This document shows positions 21,718-32,920 of a stretch of 64,000 nt of DNA, piece after piece. The stretch covers positions 2,108,001 through 2,172,000 of the forward strand of contig OX596344.1 in NCBI GenBank assembly GCA_951394405.1, read 5' to 3'. Positions within the stretch are counted from its first letter, which is position 1, and the number at the start of each line of letters is the position of its first letter. The position numbers and the translations under genes were made by a program. A model generated the notes under the pieces. That model was not told the DNA's origin, made no database searches, and worked only from the letters and a program-made list of their open reading frames with translations. This DNA is from Coprinellus micaceus. Lineage: Eukaryota; Basidiomycota; Agaricomycetes; Agaricales; Psathyrellaceae.

Positions 21718-24605
21718 CTGACGCAATGTCCCCTTTTGACCAGTGCGCCCCTGACTCGATCCGCCTCTTCCTCTCTTCCCTTCAGCTTCTCTCGGTCTCC
21801 CTCGCCTCATCGGTCTTCCTCTTTCTCCTACATAACTCCTTCCCCTCTCATCTTTTCTCTCTGCCCACGCCTACACCACCGCATGCCCACGTGCCCAGTG
21901 CCCACTACGCCACGCTGTCCCATTTCCGTCCGGCCCAACCCAAAACACCCACCCACTCATTCTTTCTTTGAATCTTTCATCGAATCATGTCGACCATTGA
22001 TTAGCTCAAATCCTCCGCCACTCGCCACTCGCTCCGGGCATCGAGAAATAGTCCGGAGTCCGGACTGGGGACGCTTGCTGGGCAACCGATGTCACGTTTT
22101 AGATCATGTGAGTGACGTGACGCCTATCGAAGATAGGCAGTCCGGTCAATTTGGCGGGCTTTTGGCAGGACATCCCTTACGCGTTTGACCTAGTCTCAGC
22201 CAAATCTCCTGCACCCCAAGGGATCCCGATGTCAAACGATAGATATACCCTTATAGGTGTTGTGTAAAGACGCTGGGCACCGAAATTAATGAATTGTGTT
22301 CAATGTTCGAAAGATCTCGACCTCCAGAGGGGGCGGTCGTCGCCACACGCCCTAACACCTGGTCCCTCAACTCACCTCAACCCGCCCTTTCTAAATCTAT
22401 TTTTTCATTAAATCGCTCGGGAATGGGTTCTACATGGTAGTTAAGTCCTGATAACGACGAATCGAAGGCGACCACCTCCCCCGCATGGTGAAGAATGGGG
22501 GCAGAACCGTAAGGAACGTTCTGCCAAATCCCCGCCAAATTGACCGGTCCCTCTAGCGAGGAACGCCGTCACGGCACTCACATGATCTCAAACGTGACGC
22601 CGGAGCTACGAGGGACCGGTATCCGGTCTAATCGAGAAACACGAGACTCCCTCCATATAAACGTCGACCATTCCACCTAAGCGCCGACCGAAGGGCTCTT
22701 TGTTCTTTGTTCTTTGTCCGCGACCGCCACTACGACCAGCGCTAGCGTCTACTCTCCTCTCCTATCCTATCTGCACCTTTGGTCGCCCTTCGTTAGAGGC
22801 CGTACCCAACGCATAGAGCGTCGTTACGCCTCTACGCCACAATCCCAAGCCTCAGGCCTCAGGCCTCATTTCAGCCCCTTTCTCCCTTCACGTTCACCCT
22901 GGACTACTCGATGCTCGACCCGACGAAGGACGAACGCCAAGTGGAACACACGGAGGACACCATCCGGACGCGCACCATGCCCTCCAGTTTATTGTGCCGA
23001 CCACACCTCAACGCTCTCAACGGACGGTCTCGTCTCGGTACTCCAGCTCACCTCCATCGTCCCGCAAGTCATCGACTCTGCGAACCTCTTCAGCACACCC
23101 ATTCGCACCGCATGTCTCGCTCTCATCCTCCGTCCTCCATCCTCCATGCCCCATCTCCTCACACCCACCTTACCATTGAAGATCAACAGGGCCCTCTCCC
23201 GCTTAAGACGCCGACCCAGCAGCATTATCTACCCCTACCGAGTTGATTAGGGCGTCGTACTGGCAGACAACGCATACCACGCGGATGCATGCGATGACGG
23301 CCCAAACGTTTCGAAGCGTACCCAACGTCAGGATGACGATGCCCAGCCTCCCTCAACTCGCGCCTAATCACAAGCGCCGTCGCACTCCGCCGCCCCAGCT
23401 TCCTCCCTCCCTCCCCATCTTCCGGCCTTCTCTCAGCCATTTGGTACCCCTCCAAAATCGCCTCCGGGACACCAAAGAGACCCAGAGCCACACCGCCTTC
23501 ACCACGATACCGCGACTTCCCAACACCCTCGCCTCGCCTCCCTCGCGCCCTCCACACACCCACACCCCAGCCCGTACTTCCCCCTCGCTCCCTCGCAGCC
23601 GATACCCACACCCATATCCACAACACGCTCAAGCTCCCCAGCTCAACCTGCGTTAAGACGGCGTCATCCTCAACACCCTCTCCATGTCGAAAGTTGAACC
23701 TTCTCCCACCTCAAGAGTCAACACCCCTCTTCAATTAGGAGCTCTCACCACACCGCCGTGCGCCCTGGCCCTATGCACGTCGGAAAGGGTGCTGCTCAGC
23801 AAAAGGAAGGCCTCTACCCGAGATTGGGGTGCTCGCCTTTGAGCGACCGAGCGAAATCCGAGCTGGGCGGTGACGTTTTTGGATGGAAATTCTGCGCGTT
23901 CCGCCGGACGTATGAACGCGACGGAGCCGTCGTCGTCGTGTCGGCCGGGTTGTTACCACGTGAAGTTGGATCGGACCGAGGAGGGAGAGCAAAGTGAATG
24001 GGACGATGAGGCAAAGGGATGGAGACCCTCTCAAGCGAAGATCACTAGACGCCCAACAACCCCAACCGATCACCTACCACTGGACGCCTTGGTGCCGTCT
24101 TCGACTGCCGCTCTGACCTGCTCTGACCTGCGTGCCAACCTCGATGTGTGGCCGTCCGCCTCCACGTTGCCTCGATGCCTCGCCTCTGGGTACGAGGTCG
24201 TCGTTTCTCTCTTCTTATTATCCGCGCACGCACTCCATTCCAGGGTATTTTACACACTACGCTCCTTCATCGCAGTTCACAGTACCTGCCCATCCCCTTC
24301 CTAACCACCGTACTCAACCATACCGCCCCGCCAGACTTCTTCACTCTCCACCACGGGACCATGGACTCGGCGTCGTCCCAACCATCAGTCTGTGTGTCTG
24401 GTGAGGAGCAGGGTGGAAGCGCACCTTATCGCTTGGACCGCGATCCCGTCAAGCTATCGCGACGAGAGGGCGACGGAGGTCCGAGAGAGAACGACAGTCG
24501 AAAAGGGTCGACGGTGGATGCTCACTTCACACCCGAGAGCGAAGCCACGCTACCAGGGGTCATCGGCCACCTGCGCATCGCAGAGGAGCGTTTCCGGAGC
24601 AACGC
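21718..24605 (+). repeat. R block 3 (longest copy), split by a MULE-like MITE
   Basis: This copy includes a 5' portion also found at 37.9-38.6 and, inverted, at 45.4-46.1 kb. That portion carries a TATA-like CCATATAA at 22,653-22,660, followed by CGTCGACCATTCCACC and repeated TTCTTTGTTC. The block continues through the landmarks shared with R blocks 1 and 2. Frames are not conserved between copies apart from 'PPDFFTLHHGTMDSASSQP' near 24,330. A MITE occupies 22,049-22,630. Confidence 0.6.
22049..22630. mobile_element. Mutator-like MITE with 9-bp target duplication and long inverted ends
   Basis: Both flanks carry ATCGAGAAA (22,040-22,048 and 22,631-22,639). R block 4 at about 38,368 holds the single empty-site copy. 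The ends pair as TAG-T/A-CCGGA-nn-CCGG, and the similarity then continues inward for roughly 140 bp on each side (e.g. GATCATGTGAGTG and CCGGTCAATTTGGCGGG in both ends, inverted). A 9-bp duplication with long inverted ends is typical of MULEs. No coding capacity. Confidence 0.85.
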
Positions 24606-24656
24606 TAAGCAATGAGGTTGGCCTTGGTGGTTAATGCGCAGCCTGGCTTGCGCGAG

Positions 24657-25345
24657 CCGGTGGCGGGATCGAGTTCGTTCGCATCGATAGAAAACCCGAG
24701 GGGCCTATTGTCCCGGAGATGCCTCCAGGGTTCTCTTCGAAACCGGAGAGGAGTGGAGAGCGGCCCATACGGTGAGTCTCGCTGGTATTCAAAGGCCTTT
24801 TGTGCAATCTAACAGCTGGGGATAGGGAACGACCTGCTCAAGGATACTATTTTTGTGGCCACTATAGCCCTCTTTGTTGTTTCACAGCAGGTGTTTTCAC
24901 CATGAAGTTTACGCTCATTCAGCGGGTTGCACGTGGAACTTGAAGTCTGAAATACGCTGATCGCCCTATACAGCACCATGTCATCGTTTGCTGTGATATT
25001 ACAATTAGGATTCGTACCATTCAGTTCCTTCGGAGAGCGGGGAGCGTTGGGGGAGAGCGAGCTCTTCAATCTGTTGATGGGCCGAGCATCGGAGGTGGAT
25101 AGGGACCGATCACCGCATCCGAAGCTGATAAGCGCTGGAGATAAGTAAGTTAAGATTCATCATGGTAAGAACCCTCTCGAGTCTCGTGTACAGTCGTTGC
25201 GATATAAATGAAGGTAGGGAAGCGTAAGGGCAGCACCAGGCGTGTAGCCTCTATATAAAATGTCCGTGCGCGTAATTGAGTAGAAATGCAAAGTGAATAG
25301 ACCGTGGTGAATATGATTCAGACTGGGAAGGGAGAAGCATAGATC
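24657..25345. repeat. Recently duplicated segment, copy 2
   Basis: Near-identical to 11,605-12,300 over about 600 bp. It has an extra 33 bp (AAGCTGATAAGCGCTGGAGA, then TAAGTAAGTTAAG) at about 25,122-25,154. Such similarity, in a region where other duplicates are clearly diverged, indicates recent copying or gene conversion. Confidence 0.8.
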
Positions 25346-25498
25346 CAGAAGTGGGATAAACCCAACGAGCGACCCCGCGCTCACGACCGTTCTGGAGTGG
25401 GGATTGAAGAAGTACTGACCACCGGTAGACGCCTAATACGGGGTCAGCAGACGATTTTCAGGAGGGGAGTTCTGGGAGGATGGTGACGAACCCACCTT

Positions 25499-26440
25499 CT
25501 AGTCCTCCAGCGGTGATGGGCGTTGGGAAATGGGGGCGCCGCCATCAGTGTTGGCGCGACGGGCGTGACGAGCGTTAGTGTGTGGGGGGAGGCTGCAGGG
25601 AGGGGCGAATGGGATGGGGGTGCCGGGCGTAGCACCGAATACCGTGGCGGGCACCGCCATTCCAGGAGCTGGGGTGATTGTGCCGCCCGTCCCAGATACC
25701 TGGATGGCTCGCGAGGTAGACACGACCATATCATGTCCACCTGCGGTGCTGTCACGGTTGGCGACGCAGTGCTCGGGATGTGTGCATTGGGAAACGGCAG
25801 ACTCGAGCCATTCCACGCGCCCTCGCAAGTCCTGAAGTTGTTTGCCGATGGCGGAAGGATCGTTATCGGTATCGGAGGCGCTCACCAAGTCAGCAGCATC
25901 CAACTCGTCAAACCCGCCGATAAGCTCGTTAATAATAGAGGTGGTGCGTCCGTGTTGGGGCGGGGATCCATCCGAAGGGATACCGAGGCTGGCTTCGGTA
26001 TGTGGGGATAGGTAGTAGTTGTTGATGGTCACATTGGGGTCCCGCCCTGCACTGTAGGAGGTCGCGGCTAAGGACTCTATCTGAACCTCTCGAGCATGGA
26101 TGAGTACTTCCAACCCGTTATCGGCCCTAGGCTTTGCATTGGAGTCAGCTGCTGGACCCCCACTCCCGGTCGCTGCACGCTTCTTCTTCGAATTGCCTTG
26201 AGCGGTGAGCTTGGTAGGGGTGTCGAGGCCTGGAGGGCCCTCGAGCGCCTCAGCATGTAAGCCCTCCCCAATTTCAGCAGGGCCGCTGAGGTTCGCGCGG
26301 CCACCTGCCTTCTGCGGTGGTACGCCCGCTGGCGGGGGCGGACTTTGGCGGGAGTTGAGCCGCCCAATGCCATAAGCGACCCCTCGGATACGGGCGATAT
26401 GCACGAGGTGCGCCCACTCGTCTCCCAATTTAGCGAGCTT
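25499..26440 (-). pseudogene. NYY-family copy C, exon 3 (gene split by a 10.8-kb insertion)
   Basis: The open frame from the AAG that follows the TTATTAG acceptor encodes KLAKLGDEWAHLVH, GIGRLNSRQSPPPPAG, the core (ADNGLEVLIHAREVQIESLA, DPNVTINNYYLSP, SDGSPPQ, a shortened coiled coil LQDLRGRVEWLESAV) and the Gly/Thr tail ending RPSPLED. Exons 1-2 of the same gene lie at 37,341-37,725 beyond the nested transposons. Exon 1 also carries a frameshift relative to copy A, so I call the gene broken although this exon is intact. It shares the type 1 N-terminus with copy A. Confidence 0.65.
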
Positions 26441-26555
26441 CTAATAAAGCAACGTCAGGCAAATGCCACCGATCACGGCTAATCACTACCGGCCCGGAGT
26501 TCTCATGCACAGCAGAGTTTTCTGCCCCGAGTGCTCCGTCGGTGTCAAAGTAACC

Positions 26556-26583
26556 TACAGTGATCCACCGTCCAACGGGACAG
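26556..26583. repeat. Left terminal inverted repeat of a TA-flanked mariner-like element
   Basis: TA plus CAGTGATCCACCGTCC and 10 more bases; the whole 28-bp string is exactly the reverse complement of 37,313-37,340. CAGT at the outer end and a TA target are typical of Tc1/mariner/pogo elements. The corresponding point in NYY copy A (about 13,520) has only one TA. Confidence 0.85.
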
Positions 26584-27499
26584 CACCGGCCAACAGGACA
26601 GTCGCATTTTCTGGGCGCAGGGCCGGGGCTACGCGCTCGGAAAGTATCTACTATTGGATAAGGAGTGTATATTCATGGTCAAGGCTATTCTATGTCATTA
26701 TCGGTCTTCGCTTGCTTCTAGAATCTGAGCGGGACAGTCGGTTTTTGTTCCCAAATTTCAAAAAGTAGACATCGGCAGCTACAAATACGTGGGAAGCTAG
26801 TTATTATATTACTATCCCATATTCCTACACACTAACAGCAGATCCTTATCCAAAATTCGGTCTAACACCACCATGATGTGGGTAACGGGGTGCGGGAGGG
26901 ACGAGGAGCGTGACAAGGTCACCCATTTTGGTAGTCACGCTCGTGAATTTGGCGGGATGTGTCACACTGATGTCACGCGTCCTGTCGGAAATCCCTAGAT
27001 CGCCTTATCAGGCCGCTAAGGCGCGCAAGGCGGCACCTGCCTTATCAGGCACCTGATAAGATATAAGAAAGCCGAATAAGCCACGGCCAACTCGGTAAGG
27101 TCTGGGCGGCCCTTATAGGGCGGCACTGTCATGGCCTTATAAGGCATGGGGGCTGGCCGCCGTGAGGTGGAACCGAGCTGCGGTTATCAGGCGGAGGCAT
27201 CCTTATTGGGTGCCGGGTCATTATAAGGCCCGTTCCCTGGAGGTGAAAATAATGCCGCCGCTAATGGTTAGCGGTTAACGGTCTACACTTCTCTATTGAC
27301 ATTGACCTACCCAATTGAAGTCAACCGACGACTGGTACTATTACTTTGACAGGACTACGGAACAATGAATACCATTACATAGGTTAGCTAGCCGTTATAT
27401 TCTATACTACAAGTTCTTATTACAGTTGTACGGTACATGTTACACGTTATTACAGCTTGGGAGTATTTATTACACCATTAGAATTAGGATGAAACAAAC

Positions 27500-27578
27500 G
27501 GGTTCTGACTGGGTTTGAACCCTCGCGCGTAGGTGAATACAAATTTTCAGCATACTTTCCACTAGGCCACAGTAGCCC
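27500..27578 (-). tRNA. tRNA-like sequence (decayed tRNA or SINE head)
   Basis: On the minus strand, an A-box-like TGGCCTAGTGG is followed at tRNA spacing by a B-box GGTTCAAACCC, with GGGCTAC at the 5' end. The acceptor arms pair poorly (only about three outer base pairs), and the anticodon stem is weak. It is more likely a tRNA pseudogene or the promoter head of a SINE than a working tRNA. Confidence 0.4.
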
Positions 27579-27819
27579 ACATTCATACGGAAAATAGATT
27601 AAATATGAAAGGCTGCAAGGCCCTTACAAGGCACGAGCCTGCAACCGCCCACCAATACAAGGCAAAGAGTGGGCTGTCGCCGCCTACCATTCATTGACCG
27701 GTGCAACCAGAGGGATATGAAAACACATCACAGACGATATATTAAGACAACACACACTTAATAAAGTAAAAACGGCAGTGACAAATGAATGTAAGTAGAC
27801 GTAAACGGCGAGTACAAAT

Positions 27820-30364
27820 CTAAGTGCCACCCCGACGTTTGGATTTCCCCGTTGTTGTGCCCTTTCCACCCCTGGACTTTGACGCACCACGCTTCCCACC
27901 ACCATCTTCCCTTGGGGTGCCCCATGTGGATGTGCCCAGTTGAGCAGGCTCCCCAGCTCCCTCTACTGCCTCCTGAAGAAAGGTACTTGACGAAGGTCCG
28001 GTGTTGCGCGTACTCCGACGACGTGGTGCTTCCTGCACTGCAGCAAGTTCGACCGCATCCCCGCCTGCCAGTGCCAGGGCCTCCCTCTCAAGCCTGCTCA
28101 ACACCCTTCTTGGCTTCGGACCTTCCTTGGTTGAAGGAACAGTAGCGTAGGTGACCGCTGATGTTGCCGGCACTTCTGGAGGGTTGGGCTGCACCGCTGA
28201 TGAAGATGAGGCTTGTTGGACAGACGATGGCTGGGTAAGGAAGGCAAGGGTACGAGAGGGTTGTCGTGGTGGGGAAGTGGAAGAGATGGGAGAGGAAGCC
28301 ATACTTGGAACCTGTGCCGTACTAGCAGAGGTCGTTGGTCGTGGTCGCCGGGGTGGAGTTGATGTTGCTGCTAAATTAAAATCAACTGCTACCTCGAGTT
28401 GACTTCGACTGCTGGCAGGCTGGCGCACAGGCTGGGACCTTTCCCGAGTTAATTTGACTTCCCCAGCAGATTCATCAAACTCCGCAAGAAGATTGGAGTT
28501 GTCGTCTTCTTCCTCTTCATCGCTACTCTCGCCCCGGTGCGCAAATGTTTGAGTGACGAGGTCGCCGTAATCATCCTCTTCTTCGTCGCCGCCATTATTA
28601 GGCGCATGGTGAGTGGTGATATCAAACCCATTGCTCGGGACTAAAAGGATAATAAATTAACAATCACAGCATTTGACCAAAAAAAGAGGACAGCATACTC
28701 CAATAAGACTCGTGTTGGTGAACGTGCTGAGCTACCACCTGAGCGGCGACTTCCTGCGCCAAACGAGCCTCCTCAACGTGAGCAGCAAGCTGCAAAGCTG
28801 CTTTAGTTCGCCTCTTTTGAGTGGCTGTGATCGGCTGCATAGGGGCAGGCATCGGCTGATTCGACTGCGATGGGAACACATTCCTCTTCCATGCCTCCTG
28901 TATGGCACGGCCACGAGGAGTATCCCAAATCGACATCAAACCTTCAAGCAGGTCCTCGGCGTCATCAACATATCGAATCTTTGTATTCGGCCCCACCCCA
29001 TTGCTGGAAAAGGTCTCGTCAGGAGAGAGGGCAAGGCGAGCCTGTAGTATAGACAATGTCATGTTTGAATTTCATTCCACCGTCCGAAACGTCAGCGGAG
29101 ACATGCTTACGATGGTTATCATATTCACAATGAGGCCAGGAGTGACGCAGAGAGGGAACCCAACAAGTGGGCTCTTGCCATTGAGCGTTAATTTAGTCTT
29201 CTTTCGTATTGAAGCGGGCCCGTAGACGACAGCCCTGCAGATCTAAATGTCATTCATATCAGATGTTTCTTCATTCAAAGGGATTGCTCGCAGACGTACT
29301 CGAAATAGAAGCTCGCTCTCAAACTCTTCGCCGGCAACAACCTTGTAATTCTTATACATCAGGGCGCAGCTCACAGGGTCACTCTGCCACTCCCGCTTGT
29401 CCCATGAGATCCCAAGAAGGTTGAGAAGACCAGGGATTTCCCCGCGGGCGCCAGCGCTTTCAGGGAGGAAGAGGTCCTTACAGAACCCATGCAGGGGAAC
29501 CGGATCCTGTGTTAGCTTCGTGTAGGTGAGTGTTTTTTCACCGCGTTGATGACGTAGAGTGAAGGTGTTGTCGATTTGGCTCCTGATATCCTCGAAAATC
29601 TCCGGCCCATTATCACGAGTTCGCTTGATGGTTTCAGACCGCGCATCAGAGATTGAGGATTGGAACTGTCCAATGGTAAAGTCAGTGAGCGTCCACAGAA
29701 ATGAAATGCCCATAAAAAGATCACGCACCTGCTGCTTGAATGCAAGTGATTTCCTCCGTATCCATTGCTCGCCAAGTGGGTCCGTTGCCTTCAGCAGCTC
29801 CAGCGCTTGGCCGAAGAGTCGGTTCTGAGGGAGCTCTTCATTCCAACGCTGCTTGACGTCATTATACTTGAAGGTTATGACCTCTGGAACATCCCAGATG
29901 GGATCGCCATCATATGTAGAGAAGAACATGAAGAAGACCCGGGCCGTAATATGGGCGCTACGATGGATTGCCTCGCCCTCAATGAGGAGCGGCCGGGGGA
30001 TCAGCAGCCCGATTTCAAGGACAGGCGTCTTCCCTCCAATCTTACGCCTTGCGCGTTGTGCTGCCGCCTGGGAGATGAGGATCTGCTCCAACTGCGACAG
30101 TTTCTTTGATTTTTTATCAAGTTCATCCTCCAACCAGGTAATACGGACAACCGCTATATGGGCACCCTGTCAACAAGCACATACGGTTTGTTAGCTAGCT
30201 TGAAAGTAAACAGTGAACATAAGGTGGGCGGCGTCGAGACACACCTTTCGGGCAACCTCCAGATCGGAGGTGACGGTTGAAGCTTGGATCATGCGCATGT
30301 CGTCTGCTCGTGTATCAATAACAGGACGAATGGCGACGGCTTGAACAGAAGATCCCGGATTCAT
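27820..30364 (-). CDS. Second gene of the Plavaka element, unrecognised multi-exon protein
   Basis: The start at 30,362-30,364 opens a 40-codon exon (30,245-30,364: MNPGSSVQAVAIRPVIDTRA ... DLEVARK). Exon 2 begins at 30,166 (GAHIAVVRITWLEDELDKKS). Later exons contain TYDGDPIWDVPEVITF, LFLPESAGARGEIPGLLNLL, then after a 55-bp intron ICRAVVYGPASIRKKTKL. The next exon has IRYVDDAEDLLEGLMSIWDT and a Gln/Ala-rich coiled coil. An acidic stretch (NNGGDEEEDDYGDL) leads to a Ser/Pro-rich, basic C-terminus ending KSKRRGGT at 27,820. No domain recognised. Its position inside the element and its downstream placement behind the transposase suggest an accessory transposition protein or cargo. A 63-bp segment near 29,660-29,720 could be intron or coding. 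Confidence 0.65.
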
Positions 30365-32920
30365 TCTGACAGTGGACAGAGGGAAGGAGTAAGTTGGGTA
30401 TGCGAACTGAGGGAAAGCCAGGAGGGTCTTATAGGGGCCCCCACGTTGGTGGCATGTGCCCCGGAGTCTAGGTCGCGAACCTTTTACGCAGGGTCAAAAG
30501 CTGGGTTTGAAGGGGAATGAAGTGGAATGAGGCATGGTGCATGGTGTTTCAATGAAACACAGCCCTACTGCAATATCACTTCAGCCCTCTAGTATCCACC
30601 CCAAGTGTCCTTTTTGGGCGTTGTAACAGTATATTTTCCGGAGTCCTATCAAGGTAGGAGGGGTACAGATCGCGTACACGATGCTAATAGAACTGAAACA
30701 TATATGTCAATTTACAATTCCTGGCAAAAAGTCTACACCCACTCACCTTTTTGTTCGGTCAGCGACACAAAGTGCTGAGGGTGAACGGTAGGCCTTCGAG
30801 ATGAAGAAGGTCGTCCCAAACTGAATCACACCTCTGAAGGGCCCGTAAGAGCAAGCCCATACTCCAAACATGGCCCTAGAGGATCATAGGGTAAAAAAAC
30901 TTCTCTCTACGCAGGCCTGAATCAGCACCTCACTCTCCCCTCCTTTTTGCTCGTCGGACCCCGCCTCTGCATCCCTAACTGGTCTCACCCCCCCTTCAGG
31001 ACTAGACGTGTAGTTCGCAATGGTGCTGAGGCGTTCGCTTAGTTGAGGAAAGCTGCTGTAATCAAGGTAAGCTTCTGTCCGACACTTGGAACTGTTGAAT
31101 TACCTTCGTCGTTGCCGTTCTGGACTTATCCAACAGCCCCACCCACTGGGCGTTCTCTTATCCTCCGAGAACCCAAGCTTCGAGATCAGATTCCCATGCC
31201 CTTGTTCCAGCGTACACACAGTATGTGTGCCTCTAGCGAGTGCACTGTACGTGTGATGTGCATTGAAATAAAACGGAAGGTAAGCCAACCAACATGATCA
31301 TGCATACGAGTTGGACTCACCTGTTCAAGTAAGCCCAAAGAATAGGCAGGGGAGCCTGTGCTTGCTTGTTCCCTGCCCTGTCCCATCCATCCGCTTCGTC
31401 CTTACCACCCTTCACCCCCACCTCCCTTCTCTCCATTACCCACTCTCTGTGGTCTCTCCCACATCCCCCATCTCACTGCTGCACCCTTTGCACCCCAACC
31501 CCCTACCTCGCACACTCCGTCGTGTTCCCCTCCTGTGATCAACGCTCGGTTCTTCAGAACCAATTTACCTCTGCTCTTGCCGATTTCGAGGGGGAAAGCA
31601 GTGAGGGAGCGAATGTGGGGGAGGGCGATCCGTTGCTGATGTTTGGGCATATGGGGGTTCAACCATTGGGAACATGTTTCGAGATCGGAGAGGTGAAGTG
31701 AGGGAGCAATGGGGTTCTAGAGGGAGATGGAGAAGGCAGAGGCGGGATCTATGGAGGTGGGTTCGAGAGGGATGAGGCTGGAGATTGGTTTTTGCCGCTG
31801 CCCGTCCGAGAAGAGAAGCTCCTGAGGCCGCGAGAAGCCATTCGAGGGTCCTGCCGGCGGTTGCGAGTGGCATTGGCTGAACCGACCAGGCTTTGGGTAG
31901 GCAAAGAGTCGAGGGGGTTACTACAATGGGAGATGGCGTAGGTCGATGGGGAATGGAGATGAAGGTCGATTCAGGGGCAGCGGAGAGACATGGCCTTTGC
32001 GTTCTACGCTGTAGGTGAGCTATGAAGCTGGGAAAAGGTGAGTCGTGTTTCGAGCGTCTGCGTATGGTGCTTACCTTCGTGCTCGAGATATCACCAGTCG
32101 ACGGCAGTGCCTGTGCACCCCTGGGGGTCGCATTCTCGACCCCGGCGTTGTCCTCGAATGCCCCTGAGACACCTGTGCAACCCGGTGGTGGATGGTGCGC
32201 TCTTCACCAGCCATTGCCAATGTTCAAGGGCTGATCCCCGGTTCCCAAGGACTCGTGCTCGGGGTGGAATGGAGATCAGAGTCGACACGCTGAACGTGTA
32301 CCCAGGGGTTCAGGAGGGGGAGATGGGGACACCGAGAGAGAGGGAACGTCGATTGGCGGAGGTGGGCGTGCAGGCGGTATGGCATTTGGGCCGATGGGAG
32401 CTGTGCCGTGGCGGGACGTGTGGGATCGGGTAGAGGGAGAGCAGAGCCAAATGGGCTCCTCAGGAAGACGTTCAAGCAGGAACACGAACCACATGCACGC
32501 GGTGTGATCAGAGGAGGATGTGGTTCAGGAGAAACCTAATGTGATGATGGTCGCCTACTGCGATCAGGCATTGTTTGGCCCTGTTGTTTGCGTCGAGCAT
32601 AGAGGATCCACACGAGTGTAGCAGGAAATCTAGCAAGTTCCTCCTCTCTAGAAGTATTATACCACTTCAGGAATATGGAAAACTAGAATCCTATTTTTCT
32701 CCCACTCAGATTTGGTTAGATGGGGACCCGGAAATCAACCAACTAATGGCAGAGACCATTTAGCGCCCGTCGTCAAGAGTCGAATCGCAATAAGACGCGT
32801 GGCTGAACTTGAGCGCACTCCGTGAATCACTATGCATAGATACATAGATACATTAGAGGCATTGGTAGGGAAATCACGAGTACAGCGAGTAAGTTACACC
32901 AGGGGAACAAACGTACATAG
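30365..32920. other. Spacer between the two transposon genes
   Basis: 2.5 kb without a gene I can support. It presumably holds the promoter of the second gene near 30,370-30,700. The part from about 31,300 to 32,500 is more C/G-rich than its surroundings and contains short plus-strand frames (31,366-31,701; 32,038-32,433) of unknown meaning. It could be inserted sequence, but I see no inverted ends. Confidence 0.4.
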
